From Bradyrhizobium sp. SZCCT0153 (GTDB lineage: Bacteria; Pseudomonadota; Alphaproteobacteria; Rhizobiales; Xanthobacteraceae), in assembly GCF_018129995.1 (NCBI RefSeq), contig NZ_JAFCKS010000005.1:1-64000 (forward strand): 64,000 bases of DNA, written 5' to 3'. The translations under genes and the position numbers were made by a program. The notes under the pieces were generated by a model. It worked only from the letters and a program-made list of their open reading frames with translations. It was not told the origin of the DNA and did no database searches. How positions within the stretch are numbered: the first letter of the stretch is position 1; every line of letters begins with the position of its first letter. Positions 44,425-53,230 of this stretch are shown piece by piece.

Positions 44425-45402
44425 GTGACCGATCGGACCACGACGGATCGAGCCCGGCGCATCGCCTTGCTCGGTGCCCCCATCGACATGGGAGCTTCGC
44501 AACGCGGCACCCTGATGGGGCCTGCTGCGCTCCGCACCGCGGGCCTTGCGACACTGCTCGAAAGCCTGGATTTCGAAGTCGTCGATTACGGCGATCTCTC
44601 GGTCGCCGAGCTTCGGGATCTCGCAGACACGCCCCCCGAAAAAGCCAATCACTACCGTGAGATCCAGCGCTGGACGCGCGTGCTGAGCCTGAGAGGCTAC
44701 GAGATCGCGAAAACCGGTGCGCTGCCGATCTTTCTTGGCGGCGACCACACGTTGTCGATGGGATCGGTGAATGCCATGGCCCGTCACTCGCGGGAGCGCG
44801 GACGCGAACTGTTCGTGCTGTGGCTGGATGCCCATGCCGACTACAACACGCCGGAGACGACGATTACCGCCAACATGCATGGCATGTCGGCGGCGTTCCT
44901 GTGCGGCGAACCCGGCCTCGACGGACTGCTCGGCAATGATCCGCGCGCCTCGATCGATCCGGACAGGCTCGACTTGTTCGGCGCGCGTTCGATCGACAAG
45001 CTCGAAAAGGAGCTGATGCGCACGCGCCGAATCCGGGTTGTCGACATGCGCCAGATCGACGAGTTCGGCGTCGCCGTGCTGATCCGCCGCGTCATCGAAC
45101 GCGTCAAGGCGAGGGATGGCGTGCTGCATGTCAGCTTTGACGTCGATTTTCTCGATCCCTGCGTCGCGCCAGGCGTTGGCACGACGGTGCCGGGCGGCGC
45201 GACCTATCGTGAGGCGCATCTGATCATGGAACTTCTGCACGATTCCGGCGTGGTGGGATCGGTCGATATCGTCGAGCTCAATCCGTTCCTCGACGAGCGC
45301 GGCCGCACCGCGCGCACCGCGGTCGAACTGATCGGCAGCCTGTTCGGCCAGCAGATCGCCGACCGGCCGACCCCCAGCAACGCGATCGCGCCGGGCGAAT
45401 GA
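44425..45402 (+). CDS. Arginase (ureohydrolase family)
   Basis: A 325-residue manganese enzyme. Ligands are in FLGGDHTLSMG, WLDAHADYNTP and SFDVDFLDPCVAPGVGT; all three motifs are intact. NMHGMSAAFLCGE fits arginase rather than agmatinase or formiminoglutamase. The reaction is arginine to ornithine and urea, consistent with nitrogen scavenging in the wider region. It starts with GTG after CAGGAGG. Confidence 0.88.
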   Translation: MTDRTTTDRARRIALLGAPIDMGASQRGTLMGPAALRTAGLATLLESLDFEVVDYGDLSVAELRDLADTPPEKANHYREIQRWTRVLSLRGYEIAKTGALPIFLGGDHTLSMGSVNAMARHSRERGRELFVLWLDAHADYNTPETTITANMHGMSAAFLCGEPGLDGLLGNDPRASIDPDRLDLFGARSIDKLEKELMRTRRIRVVDMRQIDEFGVAVLIRRVIERVKARDGVLHVSFDVDFLDPCVAPGVGTTVPGGATYREAHLIMELLHDSGVVGSVDIVELNPFLDERGRTARTAVELIGSLFGQQIADRPTPSNAIAPGE

Positions 45403-45414
45403 AACGCGGGCCCT

Positions 45415-46470
45415 TTGTGCGTGCGAAGAAGAGAACCGCTGTCACGGCCAGCGGAGTTAGATCAGCCCAGATGGACGCCATTGCAGGAGTTCGATGGCAT
45501 CATCACGCCGAACGGACTCTTCTACGAGCGGCATCATGGCGGCGTGCCGACCATCGATCCGGCCCAGCACCGGCTGATGCTGCACGGGCTGGTCGAGCGC
45601 CCCCTGATCTTCACGATGGACGATCTCAGGCGTTTCCCATCGGAATCGCGCATCCACTTTATCGAATGTTCCGGGAATCCCGGCTACAGCAAGCCTTACG
45701 GCAAGACGGCATCGGACCTTGTCGGTCTGGTGCGTCGTGCGGAATGGACCGGGGTGAGCCTCAAGCTGGTGCTGCAGGAGGCTGGATTGAAGCCGGAGGC
45801 CAAATGGGTCGTCGCCGAGGGCGCCGACGCGGCCGCGCTGACCCACAGCATCCCGATCGAGAAATGCCTCGAGGACGCCCTTCTGGTCTACAGCCAGAAT
45901 GGCGAACGGCTCCGCCCGCAGCAGGGTTATCCGCTACGGCTCTTCCTGCCGGGGTTCGAAGGCAATATGAGCGTGAAGTGGCTGCGGCGCCTGCATGTGA
46001 CTGCGGAGCCGGTTTATTCGCGCGAGGAGACCTCGAAATACACCGACCTCCTGCCGGACGGGACGGCGCGCGAATTTTCGTTTTACATGGAGGCGAAGTC
46101 GATCATCACGCGTTCGTCCGGCGGCCAGCGTCTGAACGCGCCCGGCTTCCACGAGATCACCGGCATTGCCTGGAGCGGGCATGGCAAGATCGCGCGGGTC
46201 GAGGTGTCCGTCGATGACGGCATGAGCTGGCAGGACGCGCAATTGCAGGATCCGGTGCTGACGCGGGCCCTCGCGCGCTTTCGATTGCCCTGGCGACGGG
46301 ACGGCAAGCCTGCCGTGATCCAGAGCCGCGCGATCGACGAGACCGGTTATGTGCAGCCGACGCTTGCCGAGCTGCTCGCGGTTCGCGGCGAGAACTATTT
46401 CTACCACAACAACGCGATCTGGCCCTGGCGCGTTGCGGCCGGCGGCGAGGTGACCAATGCGCTGGCATGA
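45415..46470 (+). CDS. SoxC-like sulfite dehydrogenase molybdenum subunit, short N terminus
   Basis: About 351 residues (TTG 45415 or GTG 45421). The sulfite-oxidase fold is complete from DGIITPNGLFYERHHGGVPT onward: the Moco-ligating Cys is in RIHFIECSGNPGY, then EWTGVSLKLVLQEAG, AEGADAAALTHSIP, SQNGERLRPQQGYPLRLF and EGNMSVKWLRRL, all SoxC-type. The C-terminal dimerisation domain is present. SoxC proteins usually have about 70 more N-terminal residues, including a Tat signal; here no signal is visible and no good ribosome site precedes either start, so the 5' end may be truncated or frameshifted. The cytochrome partner overlaps by 14 bases. Confidence 0.8.
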   Translation: MCVRRREPLSRPAELDQPRWTPLQEFDGIITPNGLFYERHHGGVPTIDPAQHRLMLHGLVERPLIFTMDDLRRFPSESRIHFIECSGNPGYSKPYGKTASDLVGLVRRAEWTGVSLKLVLQEAGLKPEAKWVVAEGADAAALTHSIPIEKCLEDALLVYSQNGERLRPQQGYPLRLFLPGFEGNMSVKWLRRLHVTAEPVYSREETSKYTDLLPDGTAREFSFYMEAKSIITRSSGGQRLNAPGFHEITGIAWSGHGKIARVEVSVDDGMSWQDAQLQDPVLTRALARFRLPWRRDGKPAVIQSRAIDETGYVQPTLAELLAVRGENYFYHNNAIWPWRVAAGGEVTNALA

Positions 46471-47398
46471 GATTTTCGGCATTGCCTTCGCGATCCTGTT
46501 CAGCGCTTGGGCAACTGAAGCGCGGGCGCAAACTTCCTACGGCATCGGGCGGCTTGCAACGGCAGCTGAGATCGCGGGCTGGAACATCGATATCGGGCGC
46601 GATGGCAGCAATCTGCCGAAGGGAAGTGGCTCGGTCAGCCATGAACGCGAGGTGTTCGCCCAGCAATGTGCATCATGCCATGGCGACAAGGGCGAGGGTG
46701 GGCTGGGTGATCGGCTTGTCGGTGGGCAGGACACGATCGGAACGCCAAAGCCCATTCGAACCGTCGGCAGCTATTGGCCCTATGCGCCGACGCTGTTCGA
46801 TTACATCCGCCGTGCGATGCCGCAGAACGCGCCGCAATCGCTGAGCGAGGAGGACGTTTATGCAGTGTCTGCGTACATCTTGAACCTGAATGGACTGGTG
46901 GGAGCGAATGCGACGCTCGATGCCAAATCGCTTGCAGCGGTCAAAATGCCGAACCGCGACAGGTTCCTCGGCGATGCGCGCCCCGACGTGAAAAGTGAAC
47001 GTATCGTGATGAGCGAGTTCCGCGCGGTGGCGCGGGACTTGCTTAAGCGAAGGGCGGAACTCGCGGGACGCGCTTGCGTTAACCCGCGAGAGGAAAACAG
47101 TATGGGTCCTTCGATGGCAACTGATCGCTTCGCAAACTCCATGTCCTCGGCGCTGCGCCATCCCGGCGTGATCGCGTTGATCGTGGCCGCCTTGACGATT
47201 GCTGCGATGCTCATCGTCGACCACGGGCCGTGGAACCGGGCCAAGACGCAACCGGCGCATGTCGCGATGTATCATACCACCGGTGAGGCCGCGCACGCTG
47301 CTGGCGCCAAGGTGCTTCCGACCCAACCAAAATCGCCGGTCGAGCCGGAACGGCCGGGGCCGAAAACGTCCCCGACCGTCAATCCCGTGACGCCGTGA
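46457..47398 (+). CDS. SoxD-like cytochrome c with an unusual C-terminal membrane extension
   Basis: A 313-residue protein. It has a Sec signal (MRWHEIFGIAFAILFSAWAT, then EARA), a SoxD-type segment (GIGRLATAAEIAGWNIDIGR), and haem at Cys71-Ala-Ser-Cys74-His75, with a likely Met ligand in RRAMPQNAPQSL. The usual SoxD end lies near PNRDRFLGDARPDVKS (residues 165-180). A further 130 residues follow, with one membrane helix (PGVIALIVAALTIAAMLIVD) and a Pro-rich tail. An internal ATG at 47102 has its own AGAGG site, so the extension may be a separate gene fused by readthrough. It pairs with SoxC for sulfur oxidation in the periplasm. Confidence 0.82.
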   Translation: MRWHEIFGIAFAILFSAWATEARAQTSYGIGRLATAAEIAGWNIDIGRDGSNLPKGSGSVSHEREVFAQQCASCHGDKGEGGLGDRLVGGQDTIGTPKPIRTVGSYWPYAPTLFDYIRRAMPQNAPQSLSEEDVYAVSAYILNLNGLVGANATLDAKSLAAVKMPNRDRFLGDARPDVKSERIVMSEFRAVARDLLKRRAELAGRACVNPREENSMGPSMATDRFANSMSSALRHPGVIALIVAALTIAAMLIVDHGPWNRAKTQPAHVAMYHTTGEAAHAAGAKVLPTQPKSPVEPERPGPKTSPTVNPVTP

Positions 47399-47421
47399 TA
47401 CGCCTCAACTCTTGATAGGCC

Positions 47422-48636
47422 TCAGCTCTTGCGACCGTAGTTGAGAAGTCCGCCGCTGGCCTTGGGCGGATGCGCGCGAAGGGCTTCCTCGTTCGGATCG
47501 GTGCCCCAGCCGGGCCGGTCCGGAATGACCAGATGGCCGTTCGCAATCTCGGGCTCATGCGTGAATAGCTCGCGGTCCCACGCCAGGCGATCGATGTCGA
47601 TCTCCATGATGCGCAGGTTCGGCACCGCGGCGCAGAAATGCGCGTTCATCATCGAACAGAGATGGCCGTAGAAATTGTGGGGAGCTACGTTGACTTCGAA
47701 CGCTTCCGCGGCGGCCGCGATTTTCATCGACTGCCAGACGCCGTTCCAGGGCGTGTCGATGATCGCGACGTCCATGGCTTGCTCCTTGAAATAGGGCAGG
47801 AATTCCCGCAAGCCCAAAAGAGTCTCGCAGGACGAGATGGGATGCGGGCTTTGCCGGCGGATGTAACCGAGCGCTTCCGGATTGAAACTGTCGATCTCGA
47901 TCCAGAACATGTCGAGGTCCGCGATGGTGCGCAGGATCTTCAGATAGCCCTCGGTCTTGGCGTTGAAGTTGCAGTCAAGCAGGATGTCGACGTCGGGGCC
48001 TGCACCGTCGCGGATCGCTTCCAGATGCATGCGCAGGTCGCGCAGGATCTTGCGGTCGACGTTGATCTCTGGGGCGAACGGAGAGCCGAAGCCGGGCCGC
48101 CAACCGGTCGGCTTGCCATCATCATAGGAAAAGATGTTGGTCTTGAGCGCGGTGAATTTCTGCTCGCGTACCTCGCGGCCCATCGCCTTGACGCCGTCGA
48201 GGTTCTCGATCGGAGGCTTGTACCAGGCGGGGTGGTTGATCCGCCATGTGGCGCAATGCGACCAGTAGACCCTGATACGATCGCGGATCTTGCCGCCGAG
48301 CAGCTCGTAGCAGGGCACGCCGAGACACTTTGCCTTGGCGTCGAGCAGCGCATTCTCGGTCGCGCCAAGTGCCTGCGCCACCACGCCGCCGGCGGCGGGA
48401 CGTGTGGCCGCGAACAGCTCGGCGTAGATGCGCTCGTGCTGGAAAACGTTCTGCCCGATAACACGGGCGGACAGGCGCTGGATCGCAGCGCCGACGCCGG
48501 GCGAGCCAAAGCCCTCGTCGAACTCGCTCCAGCCGACAATCCCGTCTTCGGTGGTCAGCTTGACGAAGTGGTAGTTTCTCCAGCCGGCATCGCAGGCAAG
48601 AATTTCCAGACTTGTTGCTCTTGATGATTTGGTCAT
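47422..48636 (-). CDS. Mandelate racemase/muconate lactonizing enzyme-type enolase superfamily protein
   Basis: A 404-residue sugar-acid-dehydratase-like enzyme. The capping domain has SEFDEGFGSPGVGAAIQRLS. The barrel carries the three metal-binding acidic positions (ILLDCNFNAKT, FWIEIDSFNPE, ISSCETLLG), a Lys at the end of the second strand (TALKTNIF) and a His at the C-terminal end (NVAPHNFYGHL), all in the right order. The substrate is probably an acid sugar or similar carboxylate, but cannot be read from the motifs. GGGAG precedes the ATG. Confidence 0.85.
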   Translation of the reverse strand: MTKSSRATSLEILACDAGWRNYHFVKLTTEDGIVGWSEFDEGFGSPGVGAAIQRLSARVIGQNVFQHERIYAELFAATRPAAGGVVAQALGATENALLDAKAKCLGVPCYELLGGKIRDRIRVYWSHCATWRINHPAWYKPPIENLDGVKAMGREVREQKFTALKTNIFSYDDGKPTGWRPGFGSPFAPEINVDRKILRDLRMHLEAIRDGAGPDVDILLDCNFNAKTEGYLKILRTIADLDMFWIEIDSFNPEALGYIRRQSPHPISSCETLLGLREFLPYFKEQAMDVAIIDTPWNGVWQSMKIAAAAEAFEVNVAPHNFYGHLCSMMNAHFCAAVPNLRIMEIDIDRLAWDRELFTHEPEIANGHLVIPDRPGWGTDPNEEALRAHPPKASGGLLNYGRKS

Positions 48637-48727
48637 GTCGCTCCCTGTCGCCCGGCCGGGCCTTGTTTTTCTTGTGACTTCGCAAGCACGAGCCCAGCCT
48701 CAATTGTTAAGCTAACGATCGGCCGTC

Positions 48728-48997
48728 GTGAAGCCCGCCAAGTCGCGTCAGGACACGCCATTCGGCCCTTTGAGCTGGAAAATTCTGTGGAATCCGGTGG
48801 GGATCGCCATGATCTTTTCCGGGGTCGTCCCGAAATTGCGCCAAGCTCAGGCTTATTTGGCCACAATCGCGACCGATCCTGCCGCCATGAAATTCTTGGC
48901 CGTGATTTCGATTCTGGCGCTGCTCACGATGGGCGGGGGCGCCATTTCCGATCAGTTTCTGACGGCCGATCAGCACGTCGCGCAAGGGGTGGAATAG
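48728..48997 (+). CDS. Possible small membrane protein
   Basis: An 89-residue frame from GTG 48728 (MKPAKSRQDTPFGPLSWKIL) with one or two hydrophobic segments (FLAVISILALLTMGGGAISD). It has no strong ribosome site and no recognised family, so it may be spurious; the hydrophobic pattern and normal composition argue for coding. Confidence 0.42.
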   Translation: MKPAKSRQDTPFGPLSWKILWNPVGIAMIFSGVVPKLRQAQAYLATIATDPAAMKFLAVISILALLTMGGGAISDQFLTADQHVAQGVE

Positions 48998-49039
48998 CGC
49001 GGCGGGCCAAGGCTCATTTTGTCCTTGGGGCAAGGCTGA

Positions 49040-50329
49040 TCAGCCGATCGCGGACGAGGCCAGCAGCGCGAGCACGGCCAGCGCCATCAGCGCGGTGCCG
49101 AGCCAGCCCAGCGCGATCAGCCATGACCGGGCCCTGAAGCGGCCCATGATTGCCTTGCTCGAGACGATCAGCATCATCATCGCCATGATCGGAACGGCGA
49201 CGATGCCGTTGAGCACGGCGCTCCACACCAGCATATGTATCGAATCGATCCCGGTGAAACCGAGTCCGAAGCCGATGATGGTTGCCGCGGCGATGATGGT
49301 GTAGAAGCCGACCGCCTCGTCCGGCTTCGCCTCCAGCGTCGCGCGCCAGCCGAAGATCTCCGCGACGCCGTAGGCGGCCGAGCCCGCCAGCACCGGGATC
49401 GCCAGCAGGCCCGTGCCGATGATGCCGAGCGCGAACAGGGCGAAGGTGAAGTCGCCGGCGAGCGGGCGCAGTGCTTCGGCGGCTTGCGTCGCCGAACCGA
49501 TGTTGGTGACGCCGTTGGCGTGCAGTACCGAGGCGGTGGTGAGGATGATGAAGAAGGCGATGCCGTTGGAGAGCAGCATGCCGGCGATGGTATCGGCCCG
49601 GATGCGCGCCAGCTCCGGATCGCCCTTGCGCTGCGTTTCCTCGCGCAGCGGCTTGTCACGCTTGCCCTGGTTCATCTCCTCGACCTCCTGCGAGGCCTGC
49701 CAGAAGAACAGATACGGGCTGATCGTGGTGCCGAGCACGGCGACGACCATCATGAAATAGTCGGGGCTGACATTCGCCTTCGGCCACACTGCCGCGAGCA
49801 GCGCCGTGCTCCAGGAGATCTTCACGGTGAAGGCGGTTGCGACATAGGCGAACAGCGCCAAGGTGAGGAATTTCAGCACCGGCGAATAGCGGCGATAGGG
49901 CAGGAACACCTGGAGGATGGTCGATCCTGCCGCGAAGATCAGCGCGTGCTCGTGGTTGAGGCCGCCGATCACGAGCGAAAGCGCCTCGGCCATCGCCGCG
50001 ATGTCGGCGGCGATGTTGAAGGTGTTCGCGGCGACGAGCATGGCGACGAGCGCCAGCACCGCCCAGCGCGGCGCGATGCGCATGACGTTGGCGGCGAGTC
50101 CCTTGCCGGTGACCCGGCCGATCTGTGCGCTGACGAGCTGAATGGCGATCATGAACGGGGTGGTCAGAAAAACCGTCCACAGCAGTCCGTAGCCGAATTG
50201 CGCGCCGGCCTGCGAATAGGTGGCGATGCCCGACGGATCGTCGTCGGCGGCCCCGGTGACGAGGCCCGGCCCCAGTCTCTGCAACAGCGTCGGCGCGGAT
50301 TTCGTCGGCGTGAGGGCGCTGTCGCTCAT
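49040..50329 (-). CDS. Nramp-family divalent metal transporter (DPSG variant)
   Basis: A 429-residue inner-membrane protein with about 11 helices of the Nramp/LeuT fold. The unwound region of helix 1 reads AADDDPSGIATYSQAG, where classical manganese/iron Nramps have DPGN, so the metal-binding Asn is not at its usual place; helix 6 also lacks an obvious MPH motif (GTGLLAIPVLAGSAAYG instead). This is a divergent branch whose ion specificity should not be assumed. Between helices 6 and 7 is a hydrophilic loop rich in Glu/Arg. No neighbouring metal regulator is visible. Confidence 0.83.
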   Translation of the reverse strand: MSDSALTPTKSAPTLLQRLGPGLVTGAADDDPSGIATYSQAGAQFGYGLLWTVFLTTPFMIAIQLVSAQIGRVTGKGLAANVMRIAPRWAVLALVAMLVAANTFNIAADIAAMAEALSLVIGGLNHEHALIFAAGSTILQVFLPYRRYSPVLKFLTLALFAYVATAFTVKISWSTALLAAVWPKANVSPDYFMMVVAVLGTTISPYLFFWQASQEVEEMNQGKRDKPLREETQRKGDPELARIRADTIAGMLLSNGIAFFIILTTASVLHANGVTNIGSATQAAEALRPLAGDFTFALFALGIIGTGLLAIPVLAGSAAYGVAEIFGWRATLEAKPDEAVGFYTIIAAATIIGFGLGFTGIDSIHMLVWSAVLNGIVAVPIMAMMMLIVSSKAIMGRFRARSWLIALGWLGTALMALAVLALLASSAIG

Positions 50330-50629
50330 GGAAGAAGAACCTCGATCGGTGCGGCGGTTGAAAGCAAATGCCAGCGAGGGAACAAAGGTTCCTGACAGGC
50401 GATTGGCTCCTTGCCATTTCCGATTATGCTAAGCGCCCGTGAAGCGCCGTTTTCTGGAGTCCCTCATGGGCACGGATCTTGGGGACGGATCTTGGGCGCG
50501 GATGGTCGAAGAACTCGCGGCTCCGAGCCGCGCGAATGCAGCACCGCGAAAAAAGTTCCGGTCGCTTTTCGAAAATAAACTCGTGGGCGACCGCGTTGTC
50601 GAATACGCGGTTTCCGGTTACCGTGCCGA
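50330..50629. other. Divergent intergenic region, transporter / histidine kinase
   Basis: The 300 bases should hold both promoters. A frame from 50439 to 50642 overlaps the kinase start and lacks support. I see no clear promoter or operator. Confidence 0.4.
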
Positions 50630-52063
50630 ATGTCCCTGCTGAAATTCGACCGTTCGGTCCCGACGCCGGCCCTGTTCGCGTCCTTTCTGGCGCTCGACCA
50701 GGCCATCCTCGATGCGCTGCCGATCGGCGTTTACGCATGCGATGTCGAGGGGCGGATCGTTCGTGTCAACCAGCGCGCTGTCGAGCTCTGGGGCCGGGCG
50801 CCGAAACTGCGCGATCCCGAGCAGAAGTTCTGCGGCTCGTTCCGCGTCGAAAGCCTTGACGGCGATTTCATCCCGCCCGGCGAGACGCCGATGGCGCTTG
50901 CCGTGCTGACCGGCAAGAGCTTTGAGGGCGTGGAGGCGGTCGTCCACAATCCCGATGGAAAGCGATGGGTCGCGCGCGTCAATGTCGCACCCCTGCGCGA
51001 CGACGACGGCGCGGTCGTGGGCGGCATCAATTGTTTCCAGGATGTGACCCACGAGCACCAGATGCGGGTTGCGCTGGAGCGGCAGCAGCGCACCTTCGAC
51101 CTCGCAATGATCGCCTCCAATATGGGGACGTGGCGCTACACTTTGGCCGACAACATCTGCATCTATGATCACAACGCTCAGCGGCTCTATGGCCTGACCG
51201 AGGCGCGCTTCCTCCACGACAAGGACGGCGTCGAAGCCAAATTCCACCCCGCCGACATGGATCTGATGTGGGCCCGCGTGGCCAGGGCGCTCGATCCGCA
51301 AGGCGATGGCCGCTACGAGGTCGAATACCGCGTCAGGCAACGCGACGGCAGCTGGCGGTGGCTGAGCGCCTGGGGCCTCGTGGAGTTCGAGGGCGAAGGC
51401 GCCGGGCGCAAGCCGGTCGCGATCGCCGGCGCCAGCCGCGATCTCTCCGAGCTGAAGCAGTCTGAAGAGCTGCAGCGCCTGCTCACCAACGAGCTCAATC
51501 ATCGGGTCAAGAACACGCTTGCCACCGTGCAGTCGATCGTCAACCAGACGCTTCGGGGCGCTGTGGAGGTTGACGCCGCGCGCAAGACGGTCAATGCGCG
51601 TCTGCTTGCGCTGGCCGGAGCTCATGATCTGCTGACCGCGCGGGCCTGGGCGGGCGCCGACATTGCCGACCTCGTGGCGCGCACAATTGCGCCGTTCCCG
51701 GCGGGCCAGATGGTGCTCGATGGACCTTCGCTGGTGGTCTTGCCGACACAGGCCCTGGCGCTCTCGCTGGCCCTGCACGAGCTTGCCACCAACGCGGCCA
51801 AGTATGGCGCGCTGTCCCGTCCCGAAGGCCGGGTCGAGATTTGCTGGTCCGTGCAGGAGGGCGAGGTCAACCTGAGCTGGCGCGAAAGTGGCGGCCCTCC
51901 GGTTGCGCCTCCGAGCCGCCGCGGGTTCGGCAGCCGCCTCATCGAGCACGCAAGCCGCGACATCGCCGGGCGCTTCCGGCTGGATTTCGATCCGGCGGGC
52001 GTTCGATGCTGGATTTCGGCCGCGCTCGCCCCAAGCGAGGAGGGACTGCGGGCATCCGCCTGA
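50630..52063 (+). CDS. PAS-domain HWE-family sensor histidine kinase
   Basis: A 477-residue soluble kinase. Residues about 25-140 and 150-280 are two PAS folds (ALPIGVYACDVEGRIVRVNQ; the second contains YEVEYRVRQRDGSWRWLSAW, a PAS_3-like end). The transmitter has the phosphoacceptor His in LLTNELNHRVKNTLATVQSI, the N box HELATNAAKYGALS and the G-box-like WRESGGP, all diagnostic of HWE kinases. No membrane segment is present, so it senses a cytoplasmic cue. No response regulator is directly adjacent; the single-domain regulator at 53532 is the nearest. Confidence 0.9.
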   Translation: MSLLKFDRSVPTPALFASFLALDQAILDALPIGVYACDVEGRIVRVNQRAVELWGRAPKLRDPEQKFCGSFRVESLDGDFIPPGETPMALAVLTGKSFEGVEAVVHNPDGKRWVARVNVAPLRDDDGAVVGGINCFQDVTHEHQMRVALERQQRTFDLAMIASNMGTWRYTLADNICIYDHNAQRLYGLTEARFLHDKDGVEAKFHPADMDLMWARVARALDPQGDGRYEVEYRVRQRDGSWRWLSAWGLVEFEGEGAGRKPVAIAGASRDLSELKQSEELQRLLTNELNHRVKNTLATVQSIVNQTLRGAVEVDAARKTVNARLLALAGAHDLLTARAWAGADIADLVARTIAPFPAGQMVLDGPSLVVLPTQALALSLALHELATNAAKYGALSRPEGRVEICWSVQEGEVNLSWRESGGPPVAPPSRRGFGSRLIEHASRDIAGRFRLDFDPAGVRCWISAALAPSEEGLRASA

Positions 52064-52102
52064 GCCATCGCGGCAGGTCTGCCGAGCTCGCCCAACCCCG
52101 AC

Positions 52103-52130
52103 AATCCGATTTCACGATTCGGATTTTATG
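52103..52130 (+). terminator. Possible terminator after the histidine kinase gene
   Basis: AATCCGA (52103-52109) pairs with TCGGATT (52119-52125), 9-base loop, followed by TTATG. Stem and T-run are modest. Confidence 0.35.
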
Positions 52131-52137
52131 AAATCAA

Positions 52138-52168
52138 TTTGACCCGTCGGGCAAAACACCTGTATAAG
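52138..52168 (+). repeat. Conserved promoter block, copy A (upstream of the PhyH-like gene)
   Basis: TTGACC (52139-52144) and TATAAG (52163-52168) frame the same 18-base spacer core, CGTCGGGCAAAACACC, found in copies B-D at 60360, 62746 and 63276. After the -10 the bases CATCATCG are also shared, but then the sequence diverges and no terminator hairpin follows, so this copy may simply drive the gene at 52305. Confidence 0.6.
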
Positions 52169-52304
52169 GTCATCATCGCAACAGGTCCGAGGCTCATGGC
52201 GGCGCCCGTCGCGGTTTGTCTTGGACCGCGTCCTGCTCCCTCCAAGTCCCGGCGCGATGATGGCTGACCCTTGCACACCTCGCGTTGAGGTTGTAGGGAG
52301 CGCC

Positions 52305-53030
52305 ATGAACGATTGCATGAACGATTGTCTGACGGCCACGAAGGTCGGTCGGCTGGACGCGGAGCAGGCTGCCGGCCTCGACCGCGACGGCTATCTGCTG
52401 TTGCGCAGTGCGGTGCCCGAAGCCTGGCGCGACGGCTTGCGCGCTGCCTTCGAGTGCGGCGTGGGCGCCGGCGACCAATGGTCCGCGCCGCGCGGCGCCG
52501 GCTGGCGCCACGCTCTCGTCGATCTGGATCCGGTGGTGCAGCAGACTTGCCGCCTGCCTTTGCTGCTGGCTGCGGGAGCACAGGTGCTCGGCGGTCCTTT
52601 CTTTCTTGCCCAGGTCGAGGGCCGCGAGCCGCTGCAAGGCGGCGGCCATCAGCCCCTGCATCGCGACGGTGCAGGCACGAAGGCCGTTGCCGCCCTGGTC
52701 TTCCTCGACGCATACGGGCCGGACAATGGCGGGACGCGGCTCGTTCCGCGCCATCTCGATCCAGGCTTTGTCGGCCAGCCCCTTGTCGATCGAGGCCTCG
52801 CCAATCAGGCCCTGCCGGACGAGACCCTGGCCCTGACGATCGCGGGCGAGGCGGGGGACATTTTGGTGTTCGACGCCGATCTGCCGCATGGGGCGACCTG
52901 CAACCGCTCCGGCGCGCGGCGCCGTTCGCTGCTGCTGAGCTTCATGCCGGAGCGTAATCGCGCAGCCATGGACGCCTGTCGCGCCATCCGCAACGTGCGC
53001 ATGGACACCAGCGAAAGGTTCATCCCCTGA
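52305..53030 (+). CDS. Phytanoyl-CoA dioxygenase (PhyH)-like protein
   Basis: A 241-residue Fe(II)/2-oxoglutarate-dependent oxygenase fold. The iron-binding facial triad appears as HRDG in HQPLHRDGAGTKAVAALVFL and a distal His in DLPHGATCNRSG. Arg in the following ARRRSLLLSF is positioned to bind 2-oxoglutarate. VFLDAYGPDNGGTRLVPRHL is typical of the family. The substrate is unknown. ATG 52305 follows GTAGGGAG. The copy A promoter block lies about 140 bases upstream. Confidence 0.83.
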   Translation: MNDCMNDCLTATKVGRLDAEQAAGLDRDGYLLLRSAVPEAWRDGLRAAFECGVGAGDQWSAPRGAGWRHALVDLDPVVQQTCRLPLLLAAGAQVLGGPFFLAQVEGREPLQGGGHQPLHRDGAGTKAVAALVFLDAYGPDNGGTRLVPRHLDPGFVGQPLVDRGLANQALPDETLALTIAGEAGDILVFDADLPHGATCNRSGARRRSLLLSFMPERNRAAMDACRAIRNVRMDTSERFIP

Positions 53031-53044
53031 GCGGGCGCTCGGCG

Positions 53045-53230
53045 CTACTTGATGCTGACGAACATGCCCCAGGCGCCGGCCAGCGCCGCACCGGAGAAGA
53101 CGATCAGCGGGTTGTCGCAGAACGCCCCGCCATAGGTGCACATGGTGACACCGAACGAGCCGATCTCGTGATTGCTCGCGGAATAGAACAGTCCCGACAG
53201 CACCAGCAATGCAGCGGCGACGTAATACAT
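53045..53230 (-). CDS. Small inner-membrane protein
   Basis: A 61-residue protein with two hydrophobic helices (MYYVAAALLVLSGLFYSASN and NPLIVFSGAALAGAWGMFVS) joined by a loop with two cysteines. GGAG precedes the ATG. Unknown function. Confidence 0.7.
   Translation of the reverse strand: MYYVAAALLVLSGLFYSASNHEIGSFGVTMCTYGGAFCDNPLIVFSGAALAGAWGMFVSIK

Noticed and set aside
50439..50642. Short plus-strand frame overlapping the kinase start
   Set aside because: No ribosome site, overlaps ATG 50630, composition not protein-like.
50618..51949. Minus-strand open frame of 443 codons opposite the HWE kinase
   Set aside because: Shadow frame; the kinase has complete H, N and G boxes on the plus strand.
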